The notes under the pieces were generated by a model. It searched no databases and had not been told where the DNA came from. It saw only the letters and a program-made list of their open reading frames with translations. Below are positions 1-9,000 of a DNA stretch of 64,000 nucleotides, piece by piece. The first letter of the stretch is position 1; each line of letters opens with the position of its first letter. The stretch covers positions 310,001 through 374,000 of the forward strand of contig NZ_WRXM01000003.1 of the NCBI RefSeq assembly GCF_010119205.1, read 5' to 3'. Source of the DNA: Haloarcula limicola. Lineage in GTDB: Archaea; Halobacteriota; Halobacteria; Halobacteriales; Haloarculaceae. The position numbers were made by a program, and so were the translations under genes.

Positions 1-1536
1 CTCGTTGAACTGCTCGGTCGCCTCGGCCTCCAGCGTGTCGACGCGGGTCCGCAGGTCGATGAGCTCCTCGACGACGTCCTCGCGGCGGGCGAGCAGCGCG
101 TCGTCGCGTCTGATCTCCGCTTCCATCTCCTCGATCTCCTCGTTCACGTCGTCGTACTCCGATTCGAGGGCGTCCAGTTCGAACTCCAGTTCGTTCGCCT
201 CGGCGTGGAGTTCCAGTACCTCGTCGAACTCGTCGGAGCGCAGTTCGGCGACCTCGTCTTCGAGCTCGGCGATGCGCGAGGAGAGGTTGTCGCGGCGTTC
301 GCGGAGGTCCGCCACCGCGGACTGGCGGCGCTCGATCTCCTCGTCCACGTCGTCGATGGTCTCGTCGAGTTCCCGCTGCCGTTCGAGCGTCTCCTGGATG
401 TCGTCGCGCCTGTCGGTGAGGTCGTCCAGTTCGTCCTCGATAGCGTCCACGTCCGAGAGCGTCTCCTGTCGGTGCTCTCGCATGCTCGAGAGCGTCGACT
501 CGATGCGCTCGCGTTTCACCTGCGACCCGCAGGTCCAGCAGGTGGTCTTCGACCCCTGGTACAGCTGGTCGGTGATGTCGCCGACGCTCTCGGGCTTCCG
601 CTTGATGGCGTCGGTGATCTGTGTGTGTTCGCCCGCGAGCAGCTCCTCGTTGAACCCGATGACGTTCTGCAGCCGCGTCGTGTACTGCGAGAGTTCGCGC
701 TTGCGTTCGCGGCGGCGAGTGATCTCCGATTCGAGGTCGGTCAGCCGATCCTCGGGGGCGTCGGCGAGGCCGGCGCGTTCGGCCGCGAGCCGTCCGCGCT
801 CCTCCCGCAGGGCCGCGATGCTCTCCTGTTCGGACTGGACGTCCTCCCGGACGCGCCGGCGTTCGGCCCGCGTCGCCTGCAACTCGTCCAGCGTCGCTTC
901 GAGTTCGTCTCGGCTCTGCCGCGTGACGTCGACGTCTAAGTCCCGTTCCTCGATCCGCTCTTCGACGGACCGGAGGTCGCTTCGGACGTCCTCGATCTCG
1001 GTCTGCAGTTCGCTCCGTCGCCCTTCGAGTTCCGGCAGCTCGCGCTTGAGCGACTCGATGCGGTCGAGGTCGTCGTCGATGGCCTCCTTGCGCTGTTCGG
1101 CGTCGCGTATCTCCCGGCGGAGCGTCGCCACGTCGACCGGGCGCATGATGATGTCCCGGAGGTCGTCGCCGCGTACGACGGCGCGACGGGCCTCGTTGTC
1201 TTCGAGCAGGAACGCGAATAGGTTCGCCAGCGTCGGGTCGGCGAGGATTCCCGATCCCGACCCGACGATACCGTCCTCGGTTCTGGAGAGGGTTCTCGCG
1301 TACGTCTCCTCGCCCAGTTCGAGTTCGACGCGACCGCGGTCGGCGTCGCCCTTCACGCTCGTCCAGTCGCTCCCGTGGGCGGCCATGATCGCCTGCAGGA
1401 ACGACGTTCGGTTGGTCGCGTTGCGACCGGCGAGCACCGTCACGCCCGGAGCCAGCTCGACCGTCGTCGAGTCGATGCCGCCGACGTCCTCGACGGTGAA
1501 CGTGGCCCGGTCGCCGGCGGCCGTGGCCGGATCCAT
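1..1536 (-). CDS. Archaea-specific SMC/Rad50-like ATPase with zinc hook (C-terminus beyond window)
   Basis: The reading frame is open from the ATG at 1536-1534 down to base 1, so 512 residues are visible and the C-terminal half is missing. The N-terminus has a Walker A-like loop (AGRNATNRTS, about residue 34-43), as in Rad50/SMC-type ABC ATPases. Long Glu/Arg/Leu-rich heptad stretches indicative of coiled coil follow, interrupted by CWTC at residues 333-336, a CxxC zinc hook of the kind by which Rad50 arms dimerise. This matches the haloarchaeal archaea-specific SMC-related proteins, expected in DNA repair or chromosome organisation; that role is family knowledge. A TATA-like CTTATG (complement of 1561-1566) lies 27 nt upstream of the ATG and suggests a leaderless transcript. 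The gene is divergent from the PTS operon. The long Ser/Arg-rich plus-strand frame over it is only its shadow. Confidence 0.85.
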   Translation of the reverse strand, partial: MDPATAAGDRATFTVEDVGGIDSTTVELAPGVTVLAGRNATNRTSFLQAIMAAHGSDWTSVKGDADRGRVELELGEETYARTLSRTEDGIVGSGSGILADPTLANLFAFLLEDNEARRAVVRGDDLRDIIMRPVDVATLRREIRDAEQRKEAIDDDLDRIESLKRELPELEGRRSELQTEIEDVRSDLRSVEERIEERDLDVDVTRQSRDELEATLDELQATRAERRRVREDVQSEQESIAALREERGRLAAERAGLADAPEDRLTDLESEITRRRERKRELSQYTTRLQNVIGFNEELLAGEHTQITDAIKRKPESVGDITDQLYQGSKTTCWTCGSQVKRERIESTLSSMREHRQETLSDVDAIEDELDDLTDRRDDIQETLERQRELDETIDDVDEEIERRQSAVADLRERRDNLSSRIAELEDEVAELRSDEFDEVLELHAEANELEFELDALESEYDDVNEEIEEMEAEIRRDDALLARREDVVEELIDLRTRVDTLEAEATEQFNE

Positions 1537-1616
1537 AGCAGTCCGTCCGTCGGTGACTCGCATAAGTGCTGGGACGCGCATCGGGCCGGCCGGAGAGAAA
1601 TTCGTCGTCTCGTAGA

Positions 1617-1644
1617 AAACAGAATAACAGCCATATGTCTGTTT
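1617..1644. repeat. Inverted repeat AAACAG/CTGTTT upstream of PTS operon
   Basis: AAACAG at 1617-1622 is mirrored by CTGTTT at 1639-1644 with 16 bp between, in the divergent spacer of the SMC-like gene and the PTS operon. The spacing would suit a dimeric regulator, but it lies about 95 bp from the PTS TATA box, so a regulatory role is only possible. Confidence 0.3.
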
Positions 1645-1738
1645 GTCTTTTCGGGACCGCGCCTCAGTTCAGTCGAAAACAATCATCGGTGTCCAGAGTT
1701 CCGAGCAAATTCGAAATCATACACACACAAACGTGTAC

Positions 1739-1746
1739 CTTTATCT
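1739..1746 (+). promoter_or_regulatory. TATA-like element of the PTS operon
   Basis: TTTATC at 1740-1745 sits about 38 nt before the EIIC start codon at 1781, which would place transcription start near 1768 and leave a short leader. It is the best TATA candidate in the spacer. Confidence 0.45.
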
Positions 1747-1780
1747 GAGACAGTCCACGAAGCTGGGAGTGTAGCTCACA

Positions 1781-2917
1781 ATGTCAAGTAACGACACCGC
1801 GGACACGCTCCGCGCGTATCTGACCTCCGTCAAGGAGGATCTGATGACCGGCGTATCGTTCATGATACCCTTCGTCACCATCGGGGGGATCTTCCTCGCT
1901 CTCGCGTACGCGGTGGGAGATACGCAGACAGTATTCGAGAACACCGGCTCCGCCGGCTGGTTCCTGGCCCAGATCGGCACGGCCGGACTGACCATCATGG
2001 TGCCCATCCTCGGCGGGTATATCGCCTACGCGATAGCAGACCGCCCCGGGCTGGCACCGGGCTTCCTGCTGGCGTACCTGCTCCAGCAGGGGGCCGTCAT
2101 CGAGCAGGCGGCCCTCGTCGTCGGCCTCTCGGGCGGGAGCTCGGGAGCCGGCTACCTCGGCGCGATCGTCGCCGGTCTCGTGGCCGGCTACGTCGCCCGC
2201 TGGTTCAAGAGCCGCGACGTGCCGGGCGTCATCCAACCGATGATGCCGGTGCTCATCATCCCGGTGGCGACGATGGCCGTCGCCGCGCCGCTCCTGCTGT
2301 TCGTGCTGGGCGTCCCGGTCGCCATCGCCAACCAGAGCCTGACGACGTTCCTCGAGACGATGCAGGGCGGGCAGGCCATCGTCGTCGGCCTGATCCTCGG
2401 GGGGATGATGGCCGCGGACATGGGCGGCCCCATCAACAAGGTCGCCTACGTCTTCGCGACCGGCCTCATCACCGAGGGCATCTATGCGCCGATGGCCGCC
2501 GTCATGATCGGTGGGATGGTCCCGCCGATCGGAATGGCGCTCTCGAACTTCATCGCGCCCCACAAGTACGAGGCGGAGATGTACGAGAACGCCAAGAGCG
2601 GCATCCCGCTCGGGCTCGCCTTCATCACCGAGGGCGCGATCCCCTACGGCGCGGCCGACCCGCTCCGGGTCATCCCCTCGGTCGTCTCCGGGAGCGCCAT
2701 CGCCGGCGCGATGTCGATGGCGCTGGGCGTGACGATGCCCGCCCCCCACGGCGGCGTCTTCGTCGTCCTGCTGTCGAACAAGCCGCTGCTGTTCCTCGCC
2801 TCGCTCCTGGTCGGGACGCTGGTCACGGCGGCCGTCGCCACGCTCATCAAGCCCGACTTCGAGGAGCGCATCAACGCCGAGACGAGCTCGCAGAGCACGC
2901 AGCCGACCAACAACTGA
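1781..2917 (+). CDS. ptfC: PTS fructose-type EIIC permease
   Basis: This 378-residue polytopic membrane protein is the sugar channel of a fructose-family phosphotransferase system. It has about eight to nine hydrophobic segments and the EIIC signature FITEGAIPYGAADP near residues 281-294, where GITEGAIP-type motifs line the substrate site. There is no fused EIIA or EIIB; these are separate genes downstream in the order EIIC, EIIA, HPr, EI, EIIB. Haloarchaea that carry a bacterial-type PTS (Haloferax volcanii is the studied case) use it for fructose uptake as fructose-1-phosphate. The order here differs from the Haloferax operon as I recall it, and no 1-phosphofructokinase or aldolase gene is adjacent. 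The start is the first ATG after the TATA-like element at 1740. Confidence 0.93.
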   Translation: MSSNDTADTLRAYLTSVKEDLMTGVSFMIPFVTIGGIFLALAYAVGDTQTVFENTGSAGWFLAQIGTAGLTIMVPILGGYIAYAIADRPGLAPGFLLAYLLQQGAVIEQAALVVGLSGGSSGAGYLGAIVAGLVAGYVARWFKSRDVPGVIQPMMPVLIIPVATMAVAAPLLLFVLGVPVAIANQSLTTFLETMQGGQAIVVGLILGGMMAADMGGPINKVAYVFATGLITEGIYAPMAAVMIGGMVPPIGMALSNFIAPHKYEAEMYENAKSGIPLGLAFITEGAIPYGAADPLRVIPSVVSGSAIAGAMSMALGVTMPAPHGGVFVVLLSNKPLLFLASLLVGTLVTAAVATLIKPDFEERINAETSSQSTQPTNN

Positions 2918-2955
2918 ACCGCTGAACGACCCCACATCGACACCGCTACACACCA

Positions 2956-3432
2956 ATGTCAGACGCTATCAGTCAGACCGACATCGACGAGTTGATCCCG
3001 GCGAGCCACATCTCGCTGTCCGAACCGCCCGCCGAGAAGGACGCCTGCATCGAACACTTACTCGACCTGCTGGTCGACGCCGGCCGCGTCGACGACCGAG
3101 AGGCGGCCCTCGACGCGCTGTTGGCCCGCGAAGCGGAGACGACCACCGGAGTGGGCATGGGCATCGGCATCCCGCACGCGAAGACCGACGCCGTCTCCCG
3201 CCCGTCGCTGGCGTTCGTCCGCTCCGAGGAGGGCATCGACTTCGGGTCGATGGACGACGAGCCCGCGACGCTGATATTCATGATCCTCGTCCCCGAATCG
3301 GGCGGCGAGGAGCACCTGAACATCCTCAGTTCGCTCTCGCGCGCCCTGATGCACGACGAGGTCCGCGAGCGGCTCCACGAGGCCGACGACGAGCGAGCCG
3401 TACAGGAGACGCTCCGGGAGGCCATCGCATGA
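2956..3432 (+). CDS. ptfA: PTS EIIA component, fructose/mannitol type
   Basis: This 158-residue cytoplasmic protein passes phosphate from HPr to EIIB. The signature GMGIGIPHAKTDAV contains the expected phospho-acceptor His74, and the surrounding fold follows the PTS EIIA type-2 domain (LLDLLVDAGRVDDREAAL, then VFMILVPESGGEEHLNILSSL-like core). It starts 38 nt after EIIC stops. Its stop overlaps the HPr start (ATGA at 3429-3432), which indicates translational coupling. The substrate is inferred from the EIIC family. Confidence 0.93.
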   Translation: MSDAISQTDIDELIPASHISLSEPPAEKDACIEHLLDLLVDAGRVDDREAALDALLAREAETTTGVGMGIGIPHAKTDAVSRPSLAFVRSEEGIDFGSMDDEPATLIFMILVPESGGEEHLNILSSLSRALMHDEVRERLHEADDERAVQETLREAIA

Positions 3433-3707
3433 GCCTCGAACGCACCGTCACGCTCGTCCCGGAGGCGGGACTGCACGCCCGTCCCGCGTCGGAGTTCGTC
3501 GAGGCCGTCAACGACCACGAGGCCGAGATATCCATCGGCCGCCCGGGCGAGGACCCCGTTCAGGCCAACAGCATGATCGCCGTCACGAGCCTCGGTATCG
3601 AACACGGTGACGAGGTCCACCTCGTCGCCGACGGCGAGGACGCCGAGGCCGCGCTGGACGAACTCGAACGGATACTGACCACGCCCGAGGAGGAAGCGGC
3701 GACCTGA
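3429..3707 (+). CDS. ptfH1: HPr phosphocarrier protein
   Basis: This 92-residue protein is an HPr. It carries the active-site motif AGLHARPA with phospho-acceptor His16 and the NSMIAV segment that in Gram-positive HPr holds the regulatory Ser46; a Ser is present here, but no HPr kinase is seen in the window. HPr takes phosphate from EI and gives it to EIIA. The start overlaps the EIIA stop and EI follows after 2 nt, so the genes are clearly co-transcribed. Confidence 0.93.
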   Translation: MSLERTVTLVPEAGLHARPASEFVEAVNDHEAEISIGRPGEDPVQANSMIAVTSLGIEHGDEVHLVADGEDAEAALDELERILTTPEEEAAT

Positions 3708-3709
3708 CG

Positions 3710-5392
3710 ATGGCGGAACGCGAACTGCAGGGGACCGGCGCGACGCCCCGCTCCGGCGTCGGCACGGTCGTCTGGTACGGGCAAGACATCGAACTCCCCG
3801 ACGCCGACGACGTGACGGTAGACGAGGCGGTCGAGCGCGACCGCTTCGCCGACGCAGTCGAGACGGCCCGCGCCGAACTGGAGACCGAACGCGAGGCGAC
3901 CGCGGAGCGAGTCGGCGAGGAGGAGGCCGCCGTCTTCGACGCGCACGTCCAGTTCCTCGAAGACCCCGCCATCGAGGACGCCGTCGACACGGAGATCGCG
4001 GCGGGCGCACCCGCGCCGAACGCCGTCGACGCGGCCTTCGGCTCGCACATCGAGCAGTTCGAGGGGATGAACGGCCGGATGGCCGAGCGGGCGGACGACC
4101 TCCGAGACGTCCGGGACCGCCTGCTCCGCCTGCTGACCGACGGCGACCGCGTCGATCTCGCGGACCTGCCCGAGGGCAGCGTCGTCCTCGCCGAGCGACT
4201 GACGCCCAGCGACACGGCGCAGTTGGACCCCGATACCGTCGCCGGGTTCGCCACCGTGACCGGGGGCCGAACGTCCCACGCGGCCATCTTCGCCCGGTCG
4301 CTGGCGCTGCCGGCCGTCGTCGGCGTCGGCGATGAACTCGACGCTATCGAGACCGGAGCCGACGTCGTCGTCAACGGCGACGCCGGAACGCTCTTGATCG
4401 ACCCCGACGAGGACGAGCGGTCGGCCGCCGCGACCGATTCCGGTGCCGACGTCGTCGAAGAGCGTGTCGAGACGACCGACGGCCGCGAGATCGAGGTCGC
4501 GGCGAACGTCGGGCGACCGGCGGAGCTGGGGCCGGCCGCCGACCGCGGCGCGGACGGCGTCGGCCTCTACCGGACCGAGTTCCTCTTCCTCGACCGGGAG
4601 TCGCCCCCTTCGGAGGACGAGCAGTACGAGGCCGTCCGCGAGGCGCTCGATACGTTCCCCGAGGGGCGCGTCGTCGTCCGCACGCTCGACATCGGCGGCG
4701 ACAAGCGCATCCCCTACCTCGACTTGCCCGAGGAGGAGAACCCGTTCCTCGGCGAGCGCGGCGTCCGCCGCTCGCTCGGTCCGGACGCGGACCTATTCGT
4801 CACCCAGCTCCGCGCGCTCTTGCGGGCCGCGGCCGACGGCGAGGGCGACCTCGCGGTCATGTTCCCGCTCGTGGCCTCCATCGAGGAGCTGGAGGGCGCG
4901 CTCGACGCGCTCGACGACGCGGCGGCCGACCTAGACGACGCCGGCGTCGAGTACGAGCGACCCGAGGTCGGCGTGATGGTCGAGACGCCCAGCGCCGTCT
5001 TCGTCGCCGAGGAACTGGCCGCCCGCGTGGACTTCCTCTCCATCGGGACCAACGACCTCACGCAGTACGTGATGGCCGCCGACCGCGAGAACGAGCGCGT
5101 CGGCGACCTCCACGACCCGACGTATCCGGGCGTGGTGCGAGCCATCCACCGGACCGTCGAAGCGGCCCACGCGCGGGACGCGTGGGTCGGGATGTGTGGC
5201 GAGATGGCCGGCGACCCCGACCTGACCGAACTCCTGGTCGGCCTCGGGCTGGACGAACTCAGCATGAGCGCCGTCACCGTCCCCGACGTGAAGGCCGCCG
5301 TCAGCGAGACGTCGTACAGCACCGCGAGCGAGCGCGCCGAAGACGCTCGCAACGCCGCAACGCGCAGCGCAGTCACCAACTCACAACAATGA
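3710..5392 (+). CDS. ptfI: PTS Enzyme I (phosphoenolpyruvate-protein phosphotransferase)
   Basis: This 560-residue cytoplasmic enzyme autophosphorylates from phosphoenolpyruvate and charges HPr. The phospho-histidine is His190 in GGRTSHAAI, at almost the same number as in bacterial EI (His189). The PEP-binding TIM barrel follows, with the Arg/Glu-rich GLYRTEFLF and LSIGTNDLTQY motifs and the catalytic cysteine in GMCGEMAGD. The length is normal for the family. Its TGA overlaps the EIIB start codon by 3 nt (ATGA). One EI and one HPr in the operon make the system self-contained. Confidence 0.95.
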   Translation: MAERELQGTGATPRSGVGTVVWYGQDIELPDADDVTVDEAVERDRFADAVETARAELETEREATAERVGEEEAAVFDAHVQFLEDPAIEDAVDTEIAAGAPAPNAVDAAFGSHIEQFEGMNGRMAERADDLRDVRDRLLRLLTDGDRVDLADLPEGSVVLAERLTPSDTAQLDPDTVAGFATVTGGRTSHAAIFARSLALPAVVGVGDELDAIETGADVVVNGDAGTLLIDPDEDERSAAATDSGADVVEERVETTDGREIEVAANVGRPAELGPAADRGADGVGLYRTEFLFLDRESPPSEDEQYEAVREALDTFPEGRVVVRTLDIGGDKRIPYLDLPEEENPFLGERGVRRSLGPDADLFVTQLRALLRAAADGEGDLAVMFPLVASIEELEGALDALDDAAADLDDAGVEYERPEVGVMVETPSAVFVAEELAARVDFLSIGTNDLTQYVMAADRENERVGDLHDPTYPGVVRAIHRTVEAAHARDAWVGMCGEMAGDPDLTELLVGLGLDELSMSAVTVPDVKAAVSETSYSTASERAEDARNAATRSAVTNSQQ

Positions 5393-5832
5393 AATTCGTC
5401 GCAGTCACGTCCTGTCCGACCGGTATCGCACACAGCCAGATGGCCGCGGAGAACCTAGAGCAGACCGCGACCGAGATGGGCCACGACATCAGCGTCGAGG
5501 TCCAGGGCGCGATGGGCGCGGAGAACGAACTCTCCGCCGAGGACATCGAGGCCGCCGACGCCGCCATCGTCGCCGCCGACACCGCCGTCGACACGGCCCG
5601 CTTTGAGGGGATGCCTCTCGTTAAAGGCACCGTCAAGGACGCGGTCAACGACGTGGAGAGCCTGCTGAACCAGGCGATCGAGGCCGCCGACGGCGACGCC
5701 GAGACGGTAGCGACCGACACGACCGAGTCGACCGACGACTCCGGCGACGGCGGGAGCGGCGAGGAGCGAGAGCGCCGCGGCGGCGACCGCTCGAAGAGCC
5801 TCGGCGCGCGACTGAAGCGCCTCTTCAGCTAG
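5389..5832 (+). CDS. ptfB: PTS EIIB component, fructose type
   Basis: The real start is the ATG at 5389, which overlaps the EI stop; an upstream in-frame extension at 5182 is not used. The 147-residue product begins MKFVAVTSCPTGIAHSQMAA, which holds the phospho-cysteine Cys9 of fructose EIIB. EIIB accepts phosphate from EIIA and phosphorylates the sugar during passage through EIIC. The domain ends near residue 100. A 45-residue acidic then Arg/Lys-rich tail (ending LGARLKRLF) follows and may hold the protein near the membrane or EIIC. A short hairpin (CTGAAG 5812-5817 with CTTCAG 5823-5828) lies at the very end of the gene. Confidence 0.93.
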   Translation: MKFVAVTSCPTGIAHSQMAAENLEQTATEMGHDISVEVQGAMGAENELSAEDIEAADAAIVAADTAVDTARFEGMPLVKGTVKDAVNDVESLLNQAIEAADGDAETVATDTTESTDDSGDGGSGEERERRGGDRSKSLGARLKRLFS

Positions 5833-6088
5833 CGTCGTCATCGGCGAGTTACACAGCGCGGAGAAGCGGAGAAATCGAGACGCAGACGGTAATTCGAGCC
5901 GCCGCACCGTCGCGATCGGTGCGGAGGATCGCGACGACGAACGGGAGCGAAATCAGATGCACAGAGCTGTTTTCGCGGTATTTTCGGGCGTTTAAGCGGT
6001 GCTTAAGCGACCGCTGGACCGCTGTTTTGCGTCGCCCCGCCGTCGCGCGTGACGAACGAGCGAGGCGACGACGCCGTTACCGCCTCGT

Positions 6089-9000
6089 CTACTCCGAGTC
6101 CTCGCCTCCCGCCGGTGCCGAGAGGAACGGAAGCACGGCCCGCTCGTTTGCGCTGTACGACAGCGCATTCGCCTGCGTCGTCCCCTCGGGAGCGACCATG
6201 TCGATGATATTCGGGTCCATCCGGTCGTCGCGGCCGCCGCCGAAGCGCCACTTCGACGCCGAGGCCGCGACCGGCCGAATACGGCCCGGGTCCGACCCCG
6301 ACTGTCCCAGGAGCAGCGGCATCGTCTCCATCTCGGTCACGTCGCCGATAGTCTCCTTCGGGAACGAGACGGCGATGGCGTCGCGGTCGGCGTAGGCCGC
6401 GGCGCTGACCGCCTCGCTGGCGACCGACTCGCCGTTCGCGTCCTCGATCCGGGCGCGCCAGCCCTCCGCCCACACGCGGTAGTGGTACGGGGCCTCGAAC
6501 TCGGCCCAGACGCCCTCTCTGGCGGTCGTCGTCGACGGAACGGTGCCGTCCGCACTCGGGTCGCGGAGGTAGATCTGCATCGTCTGGAACGAGAAGCCGT
6601 TGGGACCGCTCCACGGGTTGACGACCGACGTATCGAGGTAGTAGACGAACTGATAGCGGCCGTCGTCCTCGTACAGTTCGACGCCGGTCAGGTCGAAGGT
6701 GCCGTCGTCGAAGGTAGCGTTCGTCGGATACGTGTAGCTCCCCGGCCCGTGGTCGTCGCCCGCCGGGTCCTCCCACCGCTTCAAGAGCGTGCCGTTGAGG
6801 CCGTCCATCGAGAGGTATGGGATGGACGCCCGCGAGGACGCCGAGTACGACAGCGCGTCGCCCTGGCTCGTGCCCCGCGGCGTGACGAGGTCGATGACCT
6901 GCGGGTCGCTGCCGAGCGTCGAGTCGTCGCCGCTCCCGCCGCCGAAGCGGTACTGGTCCCGCGTGGCGTTCACGCGGCGGACGCCGCCGAGCCCGTAGCC
7001 GTCGTAGCCAAGCAGTAGCGGGACGAGTTCCATCTCGCCGAGCCGCCCATCGAAGGCGCTCTTCGGGACGCTCGCGGCGATGGTGTCCTGCGCCTCGACG
7101 GTGTAGACGACCACGTCGTCGGTGACGACGGAACCGTCGGACGTTTCCACGGCGGTCCGAATCGGGAGACCGCCCGTCTCCTTCGTCTCCGGCGGCGCGA
7201 CGAGGCGGTACTGATACGGCGAGTCGAACGTCGCGTTGACCCCCTCCCGGGCCGCCGTGTCGCCCGAATCGGCGCTCGGGTCGCGGACGTACACCTGCGG
7301 GAACTGGAGCGAGTAGCCGTTGGCGAGCCCCCACGGGTTCTCGACGCCGCCGGCTATCTCCATCGTGAACGTGTAGCGGTCGCCGTCCTCGTAGACGCCG
7401 AAGGACGCGAGGTCGAACGCGCCGTCGTAGAACGGGTCCGCGGTCGGCGCGGTGTAGCTCCCCGGCCCGTGACCGTCCCCGGTCGGGTCGTCCCAGCGTT
7501 CGAGGAGCGTCCCGTACAGCCCCTCCGCGAACGTCGCGTACGGAATCGTCGCCGTCTCTGATCCGGTGTAGCCGAGCGCCTCGGCCTGACTCGTCCCGGA
7601 CGGCACGACGGCGTCTATCACGTTCGGGTCGGTTCCCATCCGCGAGGCGTCGCCGGTACCGCCGCCGAAGTAGCGCGCGGCGTTCGACTCGTTCACCTGG
7701 CGGACGCCGCCCGCCCCTTCGGGGTCGTAGCCGAGCAGCAGCGGCGCGACCTGCCACGAGGTGAGCGAGCCGTCGATAGCGGACTTGGGCACGTCCACGC
7801 GAATCGAGCGGGTCGAGGGGCTGACGAACACGTCGCCGTCGGCGAGCGCTTCGCCGTCCGGCCCTTCGACTCTGGCTCCCCGCTCTCCGTCGGCGACGAC
7901 TCGGCGGTGGTACGGCTGGCTCAGCGTCGCGTTGACCCCCTCGCGGGCCGCCGTCGCACCGCCGGTCGCGTCGGGGTCGCGGAGGTAGAACTGGAGGTGC
8001 TGGAGCGAGAAGCCGTGGTCTAAGTCCCATGCGTTCTCGATGGGCGCGTCAACGGTGACGCGGAGCTGGTAGGCGTCCGGCGTCTCGTGGAGCGACAGGC
8101 CCGTGAGGTCGAACGCGCCGTCGGCGAAGACGTCGTCGGTCGGATACGTGTAACTCCCCGGCCCGTGATCGTCGCCCGCCGGGTCGTCGAGACTGGCGAC
8201 CTCTTCTCCGAGCCCGGAGAGCGAGTCGGCGGCGAAGACGCCGACGCTGTCGACGGTGACCGTGGTCGGTTCGGCGTCGTCACCCGAGTTGTCGGGGCGA
8301 CACTGCACGTCCGCGTTGCTCCGCTCTCCGGCCTTCGCGACGCCCCTCCCGCGTTCCTCGCCCCGTTCGCTGGCACGCGGCGGCCGGTTCTCGATCAGGT
8401 CCGTTCCGTCGACGGCCCCGCGGAGCGTCACCTCTGCCGGTTCCGACCCGAAGTTGAGAACGACGACCGCCCGCTCCTCGCCCGCGTCGCGGCCGTACGC
8501 GACCACGTCCTCGGAGTCGGTCTCGTAGTAGACGCCCGTGAGTTCCGCGGACTCCCGCAGTGCCGGCAGGTCGTGACGAGCGTCGACGAGCGACCGGTAG
8601 AACTCGAGATGCTCCTGATCGTACTCGTCCCAGTTCATGAACGCGCGGAAGTGGCCCTTCTCGTCGATGCGGGGCTCCGAGTAGTTCGTCAGCGCCCGCT
8701 CCTGCCCGTAGTAGACCATCGGGACGCCCGGGAGCGTGAACGTCGCCGCGGCAGCGGCCCGCTGTGCGGACCGGTCGGCCACGTCGAGATACCGTCGCAT
8801 GTCGTGGTTCTCGACGTACTGGAGGAACAGGTCCCGGTCCGGGAACCCCTCGTTTTGCCGGTGTGTGACCGTCGACCGGAGCGCGTCGGCGGGCGTGCCG
8901 CCCTGCCCGATGCTCCGGAGGGTGTTTACCAGCCAGTCGTCGAAGTGCATGTCGAACTCGTCGCCGCCGAACTCCGCCTCGTAGGGGATCACCTCGTCCA

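Noticed and set aside
5-1615. Plus-strand 536-codon open frame rich in Ser and Arg
   Set aside because: It is the shadow of the minus-strand SMC-like gene, which has a Walker A loop, zinc hook and heptad pattern; the plus frame has no sensible composition.
1784-2956. 390-codon minus-strand frame opposite EIIC
   Set aside because: Composition of Arg/Asp/Gly/His without motifs; it is opposite a well-conserved PTS gene.
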